Of a DNA stretch of 64,000 nucleotides, positions 53,960-63,330 are shown piece by piece. The stretch lies in NCBI GenBank assembly GCA_047630275.1, contig JBLHVN010000002.1, forward strand, positions 992,001 through 1,056,000. The letters are read 5' to 3'. Numbering within the stretch: the stretch's first letter is position 1; every line of letters starts with the position of its first letter. Under the pieces are notes generated by a model. The model searched no databases and had not been told where the DNA came from. It saw nothing but the letters and a program-made list of their open reading frames with translations. This DNA is from GCA-2720865 sp047630275 (GTDB lineage: Bacteria > Bdellovibrionota > Bacteriovoracia > Bacteriovoracales > Bacteriovoracaceae). A program made the translations under genes and the position numbers.

Positions 53960-55558
53960 ATGAGTGAACAATTTCCTTTTGAGCACTTTTTATCCAATGA
54001 AACCAGCTTTAATCCATTGAATTTAAACAATAAAAACAATGACTTAAAGCCAGAAAATAAGACTAATATAGTACAAAATCCAAATGAAAAGTTCTCTCAA
54101 GATGAGCTAATTGCCATCAATAAAGAGGTTTTGAACTACCTAAAAGACAGTGTAACTATCCAGAAATACAGCACTTACTTTGAAAATACATTTTATTTAC
54201 AAAGACTTGAAGACACCCATGTTTACTTCTCAGTAACTACAGAATTTATTAAAAATGTTATTAATAACAGCTACTTACCTTTTATATCAGAGGCCATCCA
54301 AAACACTTTAGGACAGGTTTTTGAGATTTCTATAGAAGTAGTCACTAACACCGAAAGTCTAAGCTCAAACAAAGATAGCATATTGAATTCATTGAAAGGA
54401 CAAACTGCAATCGTCGGTCCTGGTGCAAAATCAGCAAAGGAAGTGAAGTTCAGTCTAGACCTTAATCAAACTCAAGATGAGAAGATTAAATCAGCTGAAT
54501 CTAAATACATGGACCATGTCAGACCAAATACAAATAGCATTCTTTTTGATCCGACAAAAACATTTGATAACTTCATTGTTGGTCCAGAGAACAATATGGC
54601 AAACGCTACAGCACATAGCGTAGCAAAGAGACCAGGTAAAAGTGGGAAATACCCCTCTTTATACCTTCATAGCTCCCCAGGTTTAGGAAAGACTCACCTA
54701 CTTCATGCTGTAGCAAATGAAATTCAGGCCAACCATCCTCAACTCGTCATTTGTTTAATAACTGCAAGAGAATTCTTAAAAGAGATGATTAACTCAATTA
54801 AAGAAAAGAATATCGATGAATTTCAAAAGAAATACTTAGAAAAGATTGATGTCTTAATGATTGATGATATTCACGAATTAAAAAACAAAGAAGGGACTCA
54901 AAATGAATTCTTTCACATCTTTAATGAGCTCCACAACAAAGGTAAGCAACTAATCTTTACTTCAGATAAACCACCAAAAGATATTGATGGAATTGAAGAA
55001 AGAGTAAGAAGCAGACTAGGATGGGGACTTGTTGTAGATATTGGAAGTCCAAACTTAGAAACTCGAATTGCTATCTTAAAAAGAAAAGCATTTGAACTAG
55101 ATCTATTTTTACAAGATGAAGTCTATACACTTATCGCAAGTAATATCACGGCCAATATTCGTGAACTAGAAGGCTCATTAATTAAATTACAAGCTTACGC
55201 AGACCTTATGAATGTAGACCTAGAGATTGAACAAGTAAGGGACCTCTTAGGATTAGAAAACCGTGAGGATGCTAAGATCATTACCCTAGACACCCTTGCC
55301 AGAGCGGTTTCACAACACTTTAAAATCCCTCTAGCGGACATAAAATCAAAAGCAAGAGGCCAACATATAACAACGGCAAGACACGTTGGTATGTACCTTT
55401 CTAGGAAGATCTTAAACACCACTCAAAAAGAAATTGGACAGTTCTATGGGGGCCGTGATCACACTTCAGTTATCCACGCCGTCAATAAAGTGACTGGTCA
55501 ACTACGTACAGATCTCAATCTATCACGAGATCTTTTTGCTATCGAAAATAATTTATAA
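53960..55558 (+). CDS. dnaA: Chromosomal replication initiator DnaA
   Basis: DnaA opens oriC and starts replication. The frame is open from a TTG at 53936, but AGGGAG at 53945-53950 sets the start at the ATG at 53960, giving 532 residues. An N-terminal helicase-loading domain and a variable linker (with a Ser/Lys/Asn-rich stretch ~110-155) precede the AAA+ domain: Walker A SPGLGKTH, Walker B MIDDIHEL. The C-terminal DnaA-box-binding HTH has GGRDHTSVIHAV. A weak DnaA box (TGTGGAAAA, 53835-53843) lies upstream and may give autoregulation. Confidence 0.97.
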   Translation: MSEQFPFEHFLSNETSFNPLNLNNKNNDLKPENKTNIVQNPNEKFSQDELIAINKEVLNYLKDSVTIQKYSTYFENTFYLQRLEDTHVYFSVTTEFIKNVINNSYLPFISEAIQNTLGQVFEISIEVVTNTESLSSNKDSILNSLKGQTAIVGPGAKSAKEVKFSLDLNQTQDEKIKSAESKYMDHVRPNTNSILFDPTKTFDNFIVGPENNMANATAHSVAKRPGKSGKYPSLYLHSSPGLGKTHLLHAVANEIQANHPQLVICLITAREFLKEMINSIKEKNIDEFQKKYLEKIDVLMIDDIHELKNKEGTQNEFFHIFNELHNKGKQLIFTSDKPPKDIDGIEERVRSRLGWGLVVDIGSPNLETRIAILKRKAFELDLFLQDEVYTLIASNITANIRELEGSLIKLQAYADLMNVDLEIEQVRDLLGLENREDAKIITLDTLARAVSQHFKIPLADIKSKARGQHITTARHVGMYLSRKILNTTQKEIGQFYGGRDHTSVIHAVNKVTGQLRTDLNLSRDLFAIENNL

Positions 55559-55564
55559 GCCAAA

Positions 55565-55607
55565 TATCCACATAAACTAAGTTGATAAAATTTAGTTTAT
55601 GTGGATA
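55565..55607. repeat. Inverted repeat carrying facing DnaA boxes
   Basis: Perfect 16-bp arms (TATCCACATAAACTAA at 55565-55580 and its complement at 55592-55607) flank an 11-bp centre. Each arm contains a DnaA box, so the two boxes face opposite ways. It starts 7 bp after the dnaA stop and could also end the dnaA transcript, though no T-run follows. Confidence 0.85.
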
Positions 55608-55726
55608 ACTTTAATGTAAAGATTCCTTCACAAGTTTTTCCATACTTTCCTAACGATTATTCACATTGATAATAATTTGCGGCCCTAGCAAAATTGCGCA
55701 GTTGTTTATCAATTCACATTTTTTTA

Positions 55727-55787
55727 CACATGTTAATTACTTTATTTGTTTACCAACATGGATAAGAATAAGAGTAATTAACATGTG
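55727..55787. repeat. Second oriC inverted repeat
   Basis: Perfect 15-bp arms, CACATGTTAATTACT at 55727-55741 and AGTAATTAACATGTG at 55773-55787, are separated by 31 bp that include a near-consensus DnaA box. The right arm overlaps a TGTGAATAA box. The repeat is noncoding. Confidence 0.85.
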
Positions 55788-56136
55788 AATAAAATTGTGA
55801 ATAACTTTTCTAAAAACGGCCTAAAATAGCTACAACGCAAAGCTATAGAAAATCCTGTGGATAATCTGTGGATACAGACCTTAATAAACCAAAGAAAATG
55901 TGGATAATTATAGAATATCCGCATTAATTATAATTTTTTTAATTAGTTATCAACTTCTACTCACATACCTACTAAAGATAACTATAAGTAATCATGAGAA
56001 AAAGAGACTTTCCCACTTATCCACACAGTATAATATATATTAAATAAATATAGAGATTAGAAAATCAAGAGCTAACGCCCTTGCAGAACCTACAGATAGA
56101 TTATAAAAATTCTAAATAAATCTTTTAAGGACAACT

Positions 56137-57252
56137 ATGAAAGTTTGTTTAGACACTGACACATTTAGATCTGCCATCAACAAAATCTTAACTGTTGTTG
56201 ATAAAAGAAATTCTAGACCTATCTTAACTTATGCTTTGATTAAAGCCGAAGGAGATACACTTCAAATATCTGCTACAGACCTTGAAGTATCAGCAAAGGT
56301 TTGTGTTCAAGCAAATGTGAATGAAGCAGGAACATTTTGTGTAAATGCTAAGAATATATTTGATATTCTTAGAGAGTTACCTGACGGAGAAGTTCACCTA
56401 GAAATTATAGAGGGTGAAAATACTTTAAAATTATTTTTCAAAGATATTCACTATTCACTCTTAGTTTATAAGAACGAAGATTTTCCACAATTAGTATTCA
56501 ACAATGAGAACAACCAAGTACAAATGAACTCTCAAGGTTTATTAGATGTTATAAGCAAAACAAGTTATGCCATCTCAACTGATGAAACTAGATTGTACCT
56601 AAATGGTATCTATCTTCAGGAAAGAGATTCTAAGCTAAGAGCTGTAGCAACAGATGGACACCGTTTATCAATGGTAGATACTGAAGTTGATGTTAATGGA
56701 ATTGATTCACTTACTAATGGAATCATTATCCCTAAAAAAGGTGTTTACGAGTTAAAGAAGTTAGCTGAAGCAAACCCTGGTGCTGATATAAAGATCTCAC
56801 TTGATGATTCTTTTTTGTACGCAAACTCCGAAAATACTTATTATCTATCAGTAAGACTGATAGCTAGGGAATACCCTAAATACCAAGCGGTCATTCCTTC
56901 AAAGACTTCTTTTCTTTTAACAGCAGATAAAGATCTACTCTTTGATGCAATTAGAAGAATAAAGATCATGTCTAATGAGAAATCTAATGGTGTTAGAATT
57001 CATTTAAAAGATAAAGAAATGACGATCACAGCCAATCATCCAAGTTTAGGTGATGCTTCAGAAAAACTACCAGTTGATTATAATGGAAAAGATATGGAAA
57101 TTGGCTTCAATGCTAAGTACCTAATTGATACCTTATCTATCTTCGACAATGGTGAAGTACTTATGGAGCTAAATAATGAATTAAGTCCTGTTATTATCAG
57201 GTCCTCTAATTCACCAAGCCATATGGGCATTATTATGCCTTTAAAGCTCTAG
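56137..57252 (+). CDS. dnaN: DNA polymerase III beta subunit (sliding clamp)
   Basis: The beta clamp tethers polymerase to DNA. Three repeated domains of ~120 residues are visible; LRAVATDGHRLSMVD is the hallmark of the second domain, and the C-terminal HMGIIMPLKL corresponds to the usual MPMRL end that lines the ligand-binding pocket. Length (371) is typical. AAGGA lies 8 nt before the ATG. recF begins 5 bp after the stop. Confidence 0.97.
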   Translation: MKVCLDTDTFRSAINKILTVVDKRNSRPILTYALIKAEGDTLQISATDLEVSAKVCVQANVNEAGTFCVNAKNIFDILRELPDGEVHLEIIEGENTLKLFFKDIHYSLLVYKNEDFPQLVFNNENNQVQMNSQGLLDVISKTSYAISTDETRLYLNGIYLQERDSKLRAVATDGHRLSMVDTEVDVNGIDSLTNGIIIPKKGVYELKKLAEANPGADIKISLDDSFLYANSENTYYLSVRLIAREYPKYQAVIPSKTSFLLTADKDLLFDAIRRIKIMSNEKSNGVRIHLKDKEMTITANHPSLGDASEKLPVDYNGKDMEIGFNAKYLIDTLSIFDNGEVLMELNNELSPVIIRSSNSPSHMGIIMPLKL

Positions 57253-57257
57253 GCTAA

Positions 57258-58349
57258 ATGCTTCCCTATAAGCTTCAAAAATTTCAGGCCACAAACTTTC
57301 GTAACCTTTTGCCTGACGTAATTGAATTTGGGCCCAACATCAATTGTATCTTAGGTGAAAATGGAAATGGGAAAACTAATATCCTAGAAGCTATCTTTGT
57401 CTTGGCCAATAAAAAATCTTTCCGAAAAAACACGAGTTTTCCACAATACTTGGGGATAGATGGTGAAAAACCCGAAATAATATTATCGAGTGTCTTCGAG
57501 GTAGAATCCGAAACCGTGAGTTACTCAGCTAAGATCGAAGAAAAGAGATCACAATTCTTTCTAGAAGGAAAAATTGCAAAGAAAAAACCTGAGATTAAGT
57601 TGGTTTTTATCAATCCTTTTGACTCGTATGGGTTTCATAATTTAGCAGCCCATAGAAGAACTTGGTTTGATCAGCATATCTCACTCTTAGATAAAGAATA
57701 TAAAAAAGCTTTAAACAAATACACATCTGCTCTAAGGTCACGGAATGTCTTGCTTTCTAAAAAACCGCCTGCTTTCAGAGAGCAAATTAAAGCATTTGAT
57801 GTGGAGCTAGCAGCAAATTCTGTTTACTTAACTGAGAAGCGCGTTGCATTTATCAAAGAGATGACTCCTTTCACTAACGGCATTTTTAAAAAGATATTCG
57901 CAGAAGAGCACCAATTAGAAATTGAAATTAGCTCACAAGTTATAGGTCTTGATCAAAATCAGATATTTGAACTGCTTCAAAATAATTTAGAAAAAGATGA
58001 GATGAGATGCGTTACTTCTTATGGAGTTCATAAAGATGACTACGTGCTTCTCTTCAATGGTTTGAACTCATTTGATTACTGTTCTTTAGGCCAACAAAAA
58101 ATGAGCTATTTGAGCCTCTTGTTTGCCTATATAGAGCTCTTTAGGTATAAATTCATGGCATACCCTATTGTGTTGATTGACGACGTTTCAGGGGAGCTGG
58201 ATAAGTTCCGTTGGAAGAAGTTAGTAGAGTTTTTGGAGCATAGCGAATTCCAAGTTCTGATAACGACTGCCAACGAAAAATTCAAAGAAGAATTAGAACA
58301 AATTCAAAATGCCAAGAAGATCTATGTGGAGTCCGGAAGGATTTCTTAA
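57258..58349 (+). CDS. recF: DNA replication and repair protein RecF
   Basis: RecF loads RecFOR/RecA at single-strand gaps. It is an ABC-type ATPase: Walker A GENGNGKTN is near residue 34, the signature region is SLGQQKMSYLSLL, and Walker B is PIVLIDDVSGELD. Length (363) is normal. The stop lies 30 bp before gyrB, keeping the dnaA-dnaN-recF-gyrB order. Confidence 0.94.
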   Translation: MLPYKLQKFQATNFRNLLPDVIEFGPNINCILGENGNGKTNILEAIFVLANKKSFRKNTSFPQYLGIDGEKPEIILSSVFEVESETVSYSAKIEEKRSQFFLEGKIAKKKPEIKLVFINPFDSYGFHNLAAHRRTWFDQHISLLDKEYKKALNKYTSALRSRNVLLSKKPPAFREQIKAFDVELAANSVYLTEKRVAFIKEMTPFTNGIFKKIFAEEHQLEIEISSQVIGLDQNQIFELLQNNLEKDEMRCVTSYGVHKDDYVLLFNGLNSFDYCSLGQQKMSYLSLLFAYIELFRYKFMAYPIVLIDDVSGELDKFRWKKLVEFLEHSEFQVLITTANEKFKEELEQIQNAKKIYVESGRIS

Positions 58350-58379
58350 TCTTCCTAGCGAAAGAATTACTAACGGACT

Positions 58380-60845
58380 ATGGGAGTTCTTTTGGAAAAT
58401 CAAGAATCGATTTCAAAAGTCGGCGCAAAATATGAAGCCGATCAAATTAAAGTTTTAGAAGGTTTAGAAGCCGTTAGAAAACGTCCTGGTATGTATATCG
58501 GTGATACGTCTAACCGTGGTCTGCATCACTGTGTCTATGAAATTGTGGATAACGCTGTTGATGAAGCGCTAGCAGGTTTTTGTTCTGAGATTAAAGTAAT
58601 TATTCACGTAGATAACTCAGTGACTGTCGTCGACGATGGTCGTGGTATTCCAGTAGGAATGCACCCTACTGAAAAGATGTCTGCAGCTGAGCTAGTTTAC
58701 ACAAAGCTACATGCCGGTGGGAAGTTTAATGAAGAAGGATCAGCCTATAAAGTCTCTGGTGGGCTTCATGGTGTTGGTGCTGCTGTTGTTAATGCTCTTT
58801 CAAAATATGTAAAACTTGAAATTAAAAAAGATGGAAAGTTATACGAAGTTAATTTCAATCATGGCGTAACTGTAGCTCCTTTAAAGCAAACAGGTACCTT
58901 AGATAAATCTGAAAAGAACGGAACTGCTGTTACCTTCAAGCCTGATAATGAAATCTTTGAAGTTCATGAATTTAATTATGACACCTTATCGAATCGTTTT
59001 AGAGAGATGGCCTTTTTAAATAAGGGATTAAAAATCACTCTAAAAGACGAGAGAGCTGATGATAAGAAAGATACTTTTCATTATGAAGGTGGACTTGTTG
59101 AATTTGTAGAATACCTAAATAGAGCTAAGTCACCTATTCACAAGAAACCAATTTATATATTTTCTTCGAAAGAAGAGTACGAAGTAGAAATAGCAATGCA
59201 ATGGACTGACTCGTATAACGAAGTTCTTTCTGGATATGCTAATGCTATTTCAACACCAGAAGGTGGAACCCATATATCTGGTTTTAAAACAGCTATAACA
59301 AGGCAGTTAAATTCTTGGGCCAAAGATAGTGGATTAACTAAAAACTCTAAAATGAATCTGACTGGGGATGATATGAGAGAAGGCTTAACAGCTATTATCT
59401 CAGTTAAACTTCCAGAACTTCAATTTGAAGGACAGACCAAATCTAAACTCGGTAACTCTGAGGTTGAAGGTATTGTTAACTCTTTAGTTGGTGATGGACT
59501 TAAAACTTACTTAGAAGAAAATCCTGATACGGCTAAAGTGATTGTTAGAAAATCTCTTGATGCAGCAGCAGCTAGAGAAGCAGCTAGAAGAGCTAGAGAA
59601 CTAACAAGACGTAAATCTGTTCTTGATAGTGGTGGACTTCCAGGGAAGATGGCTGATTGTCAGGAAAAAGATCCAGCTAAATGTGAAATCTATATTGTGG
59701 AAGGTGACTCGGCGGGTGGGTCCGCCAAGCAGGGCCGTGATCGAAAGACTCAAGCCATTCTTCCTCTTCGTGGTAAAGTATTAAACGTTGAGAAAGCACG
59801 TTACGATAAAATGTTAGCCAACAACGAAATCAAGATGCTTACACAGGCTTTAGGTACAAGTATCGGTAAAGCAAACTTCGATATCTCTAAGCTTCGATAT
59901 CATAAAGTTATTATCATGACCGATGCGGACGTCGATGGGTCACATATTCGTACCCTACTCTTAACTTTATTTTATAGACAATTTCCTGATCTAATTGAGC
60001 AAGGGTTTGTATATATCGCTCAACCACCTCTCTACAGATACAAGAAAGGTAAGACTGAAAAATACTTAAAAGACGATAATGAACTTGAAGCCTTTCTAGT
60101 AACAAATACTGTTAGTGAAGCAAAAATTAATGTTGCAGGTGAAGCCATAGATGCTGAAACTGCGAAACAAATTGTTAATAGATATTCAACCTACTTTAAT
60201 ATTCTGAAATCTTACGATGTTCATTTTGATCTTCATTTACTAAGAAGAATTATTGAGCACTCAACTTTGACCACCGAAGTTCTAAAAGATGAAGCAAAAC
60301 TTAAAGCTGAGCTAGCGAGTTTATCTGAGCATTTTAAGAAACTAGAAGCTGAGACTCTTAGATCTTATTCCTTTGAAATTGAAGATGATCTTGAGCACCA
60401 GTGTAAATTAATTAGAGTTGTCGTTAAAACGGCAGCGAGAACTAAGAAATTTAAATTAACTAGTTATTTCTTTTCTTCTCCGGAGTATGCCGATCTTCAC
60501 AACAACTACGATGGTATTAAAAAATACTACGATGCTAAATTTGATATTGAAAAAGATAAGATGGAAAAAAGAGAGTTCGATAACCTTGAAGAGTTCGCAG
60601 AATTCGTTGTAACTGAGGGCCGTCAAGGCGCTTATATTCAGCGTTATAAGGGACTAGGTGAAATGAACCCCGAGCAGCTTCTCGATACAACAATGTCTCG
60701 TAAAAATAGAACACTCCTCCAAGTGACTATTGAAGACACAATTGAAGCCGATCAGGTTTTCTCTGTTCTCATGGGAGATCAGGTTGAACCTCGTCGTGAA
60801 TTTGTTGAAAAGAATGCTCTTAATGTTAGAAACTTAGACGTTTAA
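58380..60845 (+). CDS. gyrB: DNA gyrase subunit B
   Basis: GyrB powers negative supercoiling by ATP hydrolysis. The GHKL ATPase domain has EIVDNAVDEALAG and VDDGRGIPV (~52-85) and GGLHGVGAAVVNALS. The TOPRIM domain has EGDSAGGSAKQGRDR near 440 and DADVDGSHIR near 520. The QRYKGLGEMNPEQL signature is at the C-terminus. At 821 residues it has the longer form with an insert (~165 aa) between TOPRIM and tail, as in Gram-negative bacteria. Ten bp separate it from gyrA. Confidence 0.97.
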   Translation: MGVLLENQESISKVGAKYEADQIKVLEGLEAVRKRPGMYIGDTSNRGLHHCVYEIVDNAVDEALAGFCSEIKVIIHVDNSVTVVDDGRGIPVGMHPTEKMSAAELVYTKLHAGGKFNEEGSAYKVSGGLHGVGAAVVNALSKYVKLEIKKDGKLYEVNFNHGVTVAPLKQTGTLDKSEKNGTAVTFKPDNEIFEVHEFNYDTLSNRFREMAFLNKGLKITLKDERADDKKDTFHYEGGLVEFVEYLNRAKSPIHKKPIYIFSSKEEYEVEIAMQWTDSYNEVLSGYANAISTPEGGTHISGFKTAITRQLNSWAKDSGLTKNSKMNLTGDDMREGLTAIISVKLPELQFEGQTKSKLGNSEVEGIVNSLVGDGLKTYLEENPDTAKVIVRKSLDAAAAREAARRARELTRRKSVLDSGGLPGKMADCQEKDPAKCEIYIVEGDSAGGSAKQGRDRKTQAILPLRGKVLNVEKARYDKMLANNEIKMLTQALGTSIGKANFDISKLRYHKVIIMTDADVDGSHIRTLLLTLFYRQFPDLIEQGFVYIAQPPLYRYKKGKTEKYLKDDNELEAFLVTNTVSEAKINVAGEAIDAETAKQIVNRYSTYFNILKSYDVHFDLHLLRRIIEHSTLTTEVLKDEAKLKAELASLSEHFKKLEAETLRSYSFEIEDDLEHQCKLIRVVVKTAARTKKFKLTSYFFSSPEYADLHNNYDGIKKYYDAKFDIEKDKMEKREFDNLEEFAEFVVTEGRQGAYIQRYKGLGEMNPEQLLDTTMSRKNRTLLQVTIEDTIEADQVFSVLMGDQVEPRREFVEKNALNVRNLDV

Positions 60846-60855
60846 GGAAGAATAA

Positions 60856-63330
60856 ATGGCTGACGATAATACTCCTATTGATCACGGAAATATTGAACCT
60901 GTAGCGATTCAGGATGAAATGCGTAATTGTTATTTAGATTATGCCATGTCGGTTATTATTGGCCGTGCATTACCTGATGTTAGAGATGGAATGAAGCCTG
61001 TGCATAGAAGATCACTCTATGCCATGCACGCTAATGGTAACTATCATAATAAACCATACTTAAAGTCAGCCAGAATTGTTGGTGATGTAATTGGTAAGTA
61101 TCACCCACATGGTGACACAGCAGTTTACGGAACTATCGTAAGACTAGCTCAAGATTTTTCAATGAGGTATCCCCTTGTTGATGGTCAAGGTAACTTTGGT
61201 TCTATCGATGGTGATAGCGCTGCGGCCATGAGGTATACAGAAATTAGGCTTAAGAAACTTTCTGAAGAGATGATGAAAGATCTCGATAAAGAAACTGTTG
61301 ATTGGCAGCCAAACTTTGATGAATCTTTAAAAGAACCAAAAGTACTCCCTTCAAGGGTTCCAAATTTATTGATCAACGGTACAGCAGGTATTGCTGTTGG
61401 TATGGCCACAAATATACCTCCACATAATTTAACTGAAATCATGAACGCACTCATCTATCTATTAGATGACCGAAATGCAACTGTTGATGATCTTATGAAG
61501 ATTGTGACAGGGCCCGACTTTCCGACGGCAGGATTTATCCATGGAACGGAAGGAATTAAGTCAGCTTATAAGACCGGTAGAGGAATTATTCAGATTAGGG
61601 CTAAAACGGATATTGAAGAATTTGGTAGAGATAGAGAAAGAATCGTTATTACTGAACTTCCATATCAGGTGAATAAAGCTAAATTGATTGAAAAAGTAGC
61701 TGATCTTGTTAACGCAAAATCGCTAACTGGAATATCTGATATTAGAGATGAATCAAGTCACCTCGGTATACGTGTGGCAATTGATCTTAAGAAAGGCGAA
61801 ATCGCTAATGTCATCTTAAACAGACTTTATAAGCAAACTCAGCTTCAAACATCTTTTGGTATTATTTTCTTATCAATTAGAAATAGTTCTCCAAAAGTAA
61901 TGGATCTAAAAGAACAACTAGACTCTTTTATCGATCACAGGCGTGAAGTTGTTATTCGTAGAACCGTTTATGAACTAAAGAAAGCAAAAGAAAGAGCTCA
62001 TATCCTAGAAGGCTTAAAAACAGCTGTAGAAAACATTGATGAAATTGTTGAGTTGATCAAAAAGTCAGAAGGTCCTCAACAAGCAAAAGCTTCATTAATA
62101 AGTAAGTACACGCTTTCAGCCATCCAAGCTCAAGCAATCTTGGACATGCGCCTACAAAGATTAACAGGTCTAGAGCGTGATAAAATTATTAAAGATCATG
62201 CTGAGATCATGGCTGAAATTACTCGCTTACAAGGGATCTTAGATTCTGAAGAATTAATCATTGGTATTATCAGAGAAGAATTCAAAGAAATTTTAGAAGC
62301 TTATGGTGATGAAAGAAGAACTCAAATTGTTGCAGCTGCTGATGAAATTCAAATTGAAGACCTTGTTAAGCAAGAAGAAGTTATCGTTACTGTAACTCAT
62401 AAAGGTTATATCAAACGTATGGCCTTAGATACTTACAAGACTCAAAAGCGAGGAGGTACTGGAGTTAAAGGTGCTGCCTCAGCTGATGATGATTTCTTTA
62501 CTTCAATCTTTACGGCCAATACTCACTCAACACTTCTCTTCTTCACAAGTAGAGGAACTGTCTTTTCTAAGAAAGTTTATACAATTCCAGAAGGGACTAG
62601 AACTAATAAGGGTCGAAATGTAGCGAATCTTATTCAAATTCCTTCAGGTGAAAAGATTAAAGAGATTTTGTGCATACCTTCCGATGATCAATTAGAAGGT
62701 AAATTCTTAATGTTCGCCACAGAAGGTGGAATTGTTAAGAAAACTAACCTTTCTGATTATAAGAAGATTAAACAAAGTGGGCTTAAGTCTATCAAGATTG
62801 TTGATGGAGATTCCCTACTTACAGTTAGAGTTACTGACGGATCTAAAGATGTTCTTCTTTGCTCAAATGGTGGAAAGATTATCAGATTCGCAGAAACTGA
62901 TTGCCGTCCTATGGGAAGAGTTTCTCAAGGTGTTAAAGGTATTAATATTGGCGATGATGAAAGAATCATTGGGATGGAAATCATCGACGATAATGTTGAA
63001 ATCCTATCAATCACAGAAAATGGTTACGGAAAAAGAACAAGTTCTTCGCAATATAGAAAGCAGACTAGAGGTGGGAAAGGGATTCTCGCTATGCGCTTAA
63101 CAGAGAAGAATGGAGAAATTAGAGATATTAAACCTGTATCTGATAAAGATGATCTCATGATCATTACTGATCAAGGTCAAGTTATTCGTACTAAGATTTC
63201 TGGTATCTCATTGATGGGTAGAGCTACTCAAGGTGTTAGAATCATCAAGCTTAAGTCTGGTGAAAAAGTTGTAGCTGTTGAGAAAATAGTAGACCCTGAC
63301 GATGAAGTGGATGATTCTACTCAAGAGTAA
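60856..63330 (+). CDS. gyrA: DNA gyrase subunit A
   Basis: GyrA cleaves and rejoins DNA. The catalytic Tyr is in AAAMRYTEIRL (~residue 125). The GyrA-box of the C-terminal beta-pinwheel appears as QKRGGTG near 531-537. In the quinolone-determining region the sequence is HPHGDTAVYGTIVRLAQ, where positions equal to E. coli Ser83 and Asp87 are Thr and Gly. Length (824) is standard. AAGGAAG precedes the ATG. The stop lies inside the start of the next gene. Confidence 0.97.
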   Translation: MADDNTPIDHGNIEPVAIQDEMRNCYLDYAMSVIIGRALPDVRDGMKPVHRRSLYAMHANGNYHNKPYLKSARIVGDVIGKYHPHGDTAVYGTIVRLAQDFSMRYPLVDGQGNFGSIDGDSAAAMRYTEIRLKKLSEEMMKDLDKETVDWQPNFDESLKEPKVLPSRVPNLLINGTAGIAVGMATNIPPHNLTEIMNALIYLLDDRNATVDDLMKIVTGPDFPTAGFIHGTEGIKSAYKTGRGIIQIRAKTDIEEFGRDRERIVITELPYQVNKAKLIEKVADLVNAKSLTGISDIRDESSHLGIRVAIDLKKGEIANVILNRLYKQTQLQTSFGIIFLSIRNSSPKVMDLKEQLDSFIDHRREVVIRRTVYELKKAKERAHILEGLKTAVENIDEIVELIKKSEGPQQAKASLISKYTLSAIQAQAILDMRLQRLTGLERDKIIKDHAEIMAEITRLQGILDSEELIIGIIREEFKEILEAYGDERRTQIVAAADEIQIEDLVKQEEVIVTVTHKGYIKRMALDTYKTQKRGGTGVKGAASADDDFFTSIFTANTHSTLLFFTSRGTVFSKKVYTIPEGTRTNKGRNVANLIQIPSGEKIKEILCIPSDDQLEGKFLMFATEGGIVKKTNLSDYKKIKQSGLKSIKIVDGDSLLTVRVTDGSKDVLLCSNGGKIIRFAETDCRPMGRVSQGVKGINIGDDERIIGMEIIDDNVEILSITENGYGKRTSSSQYRKQTRGGKGILAMRLTEKNGEIRDIKPVSDKDDLMIITDQGQVIRTKISGISLMGRATQGVRIIKLKSGEKVVAVEKIVDPDDEVDDSTQE

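Larger units (their letters stand above)
55559..56136. other. Replication origin oriC between dnaA and dnaN
   Basis: This 578-bp gap has no gene and is the origin. Perfect DnaA boxes (TTATCCACA or its complement) are at 55600-55608, 55856-55864, 55899-55907 and 56017-56025. One-mismatch boxes are at 55564-55572, 55657-55665, 55757-55765, 55784-55792, 55796-55804 and 55867-55875. Two long inverted repeats lie in the left part. The right part (about 55908-56136) is strongly AT-rich and a good candidate for the unwinding element. The dnaN ribosome-binding site AAGGA is at its end. Confidence 0.93.
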
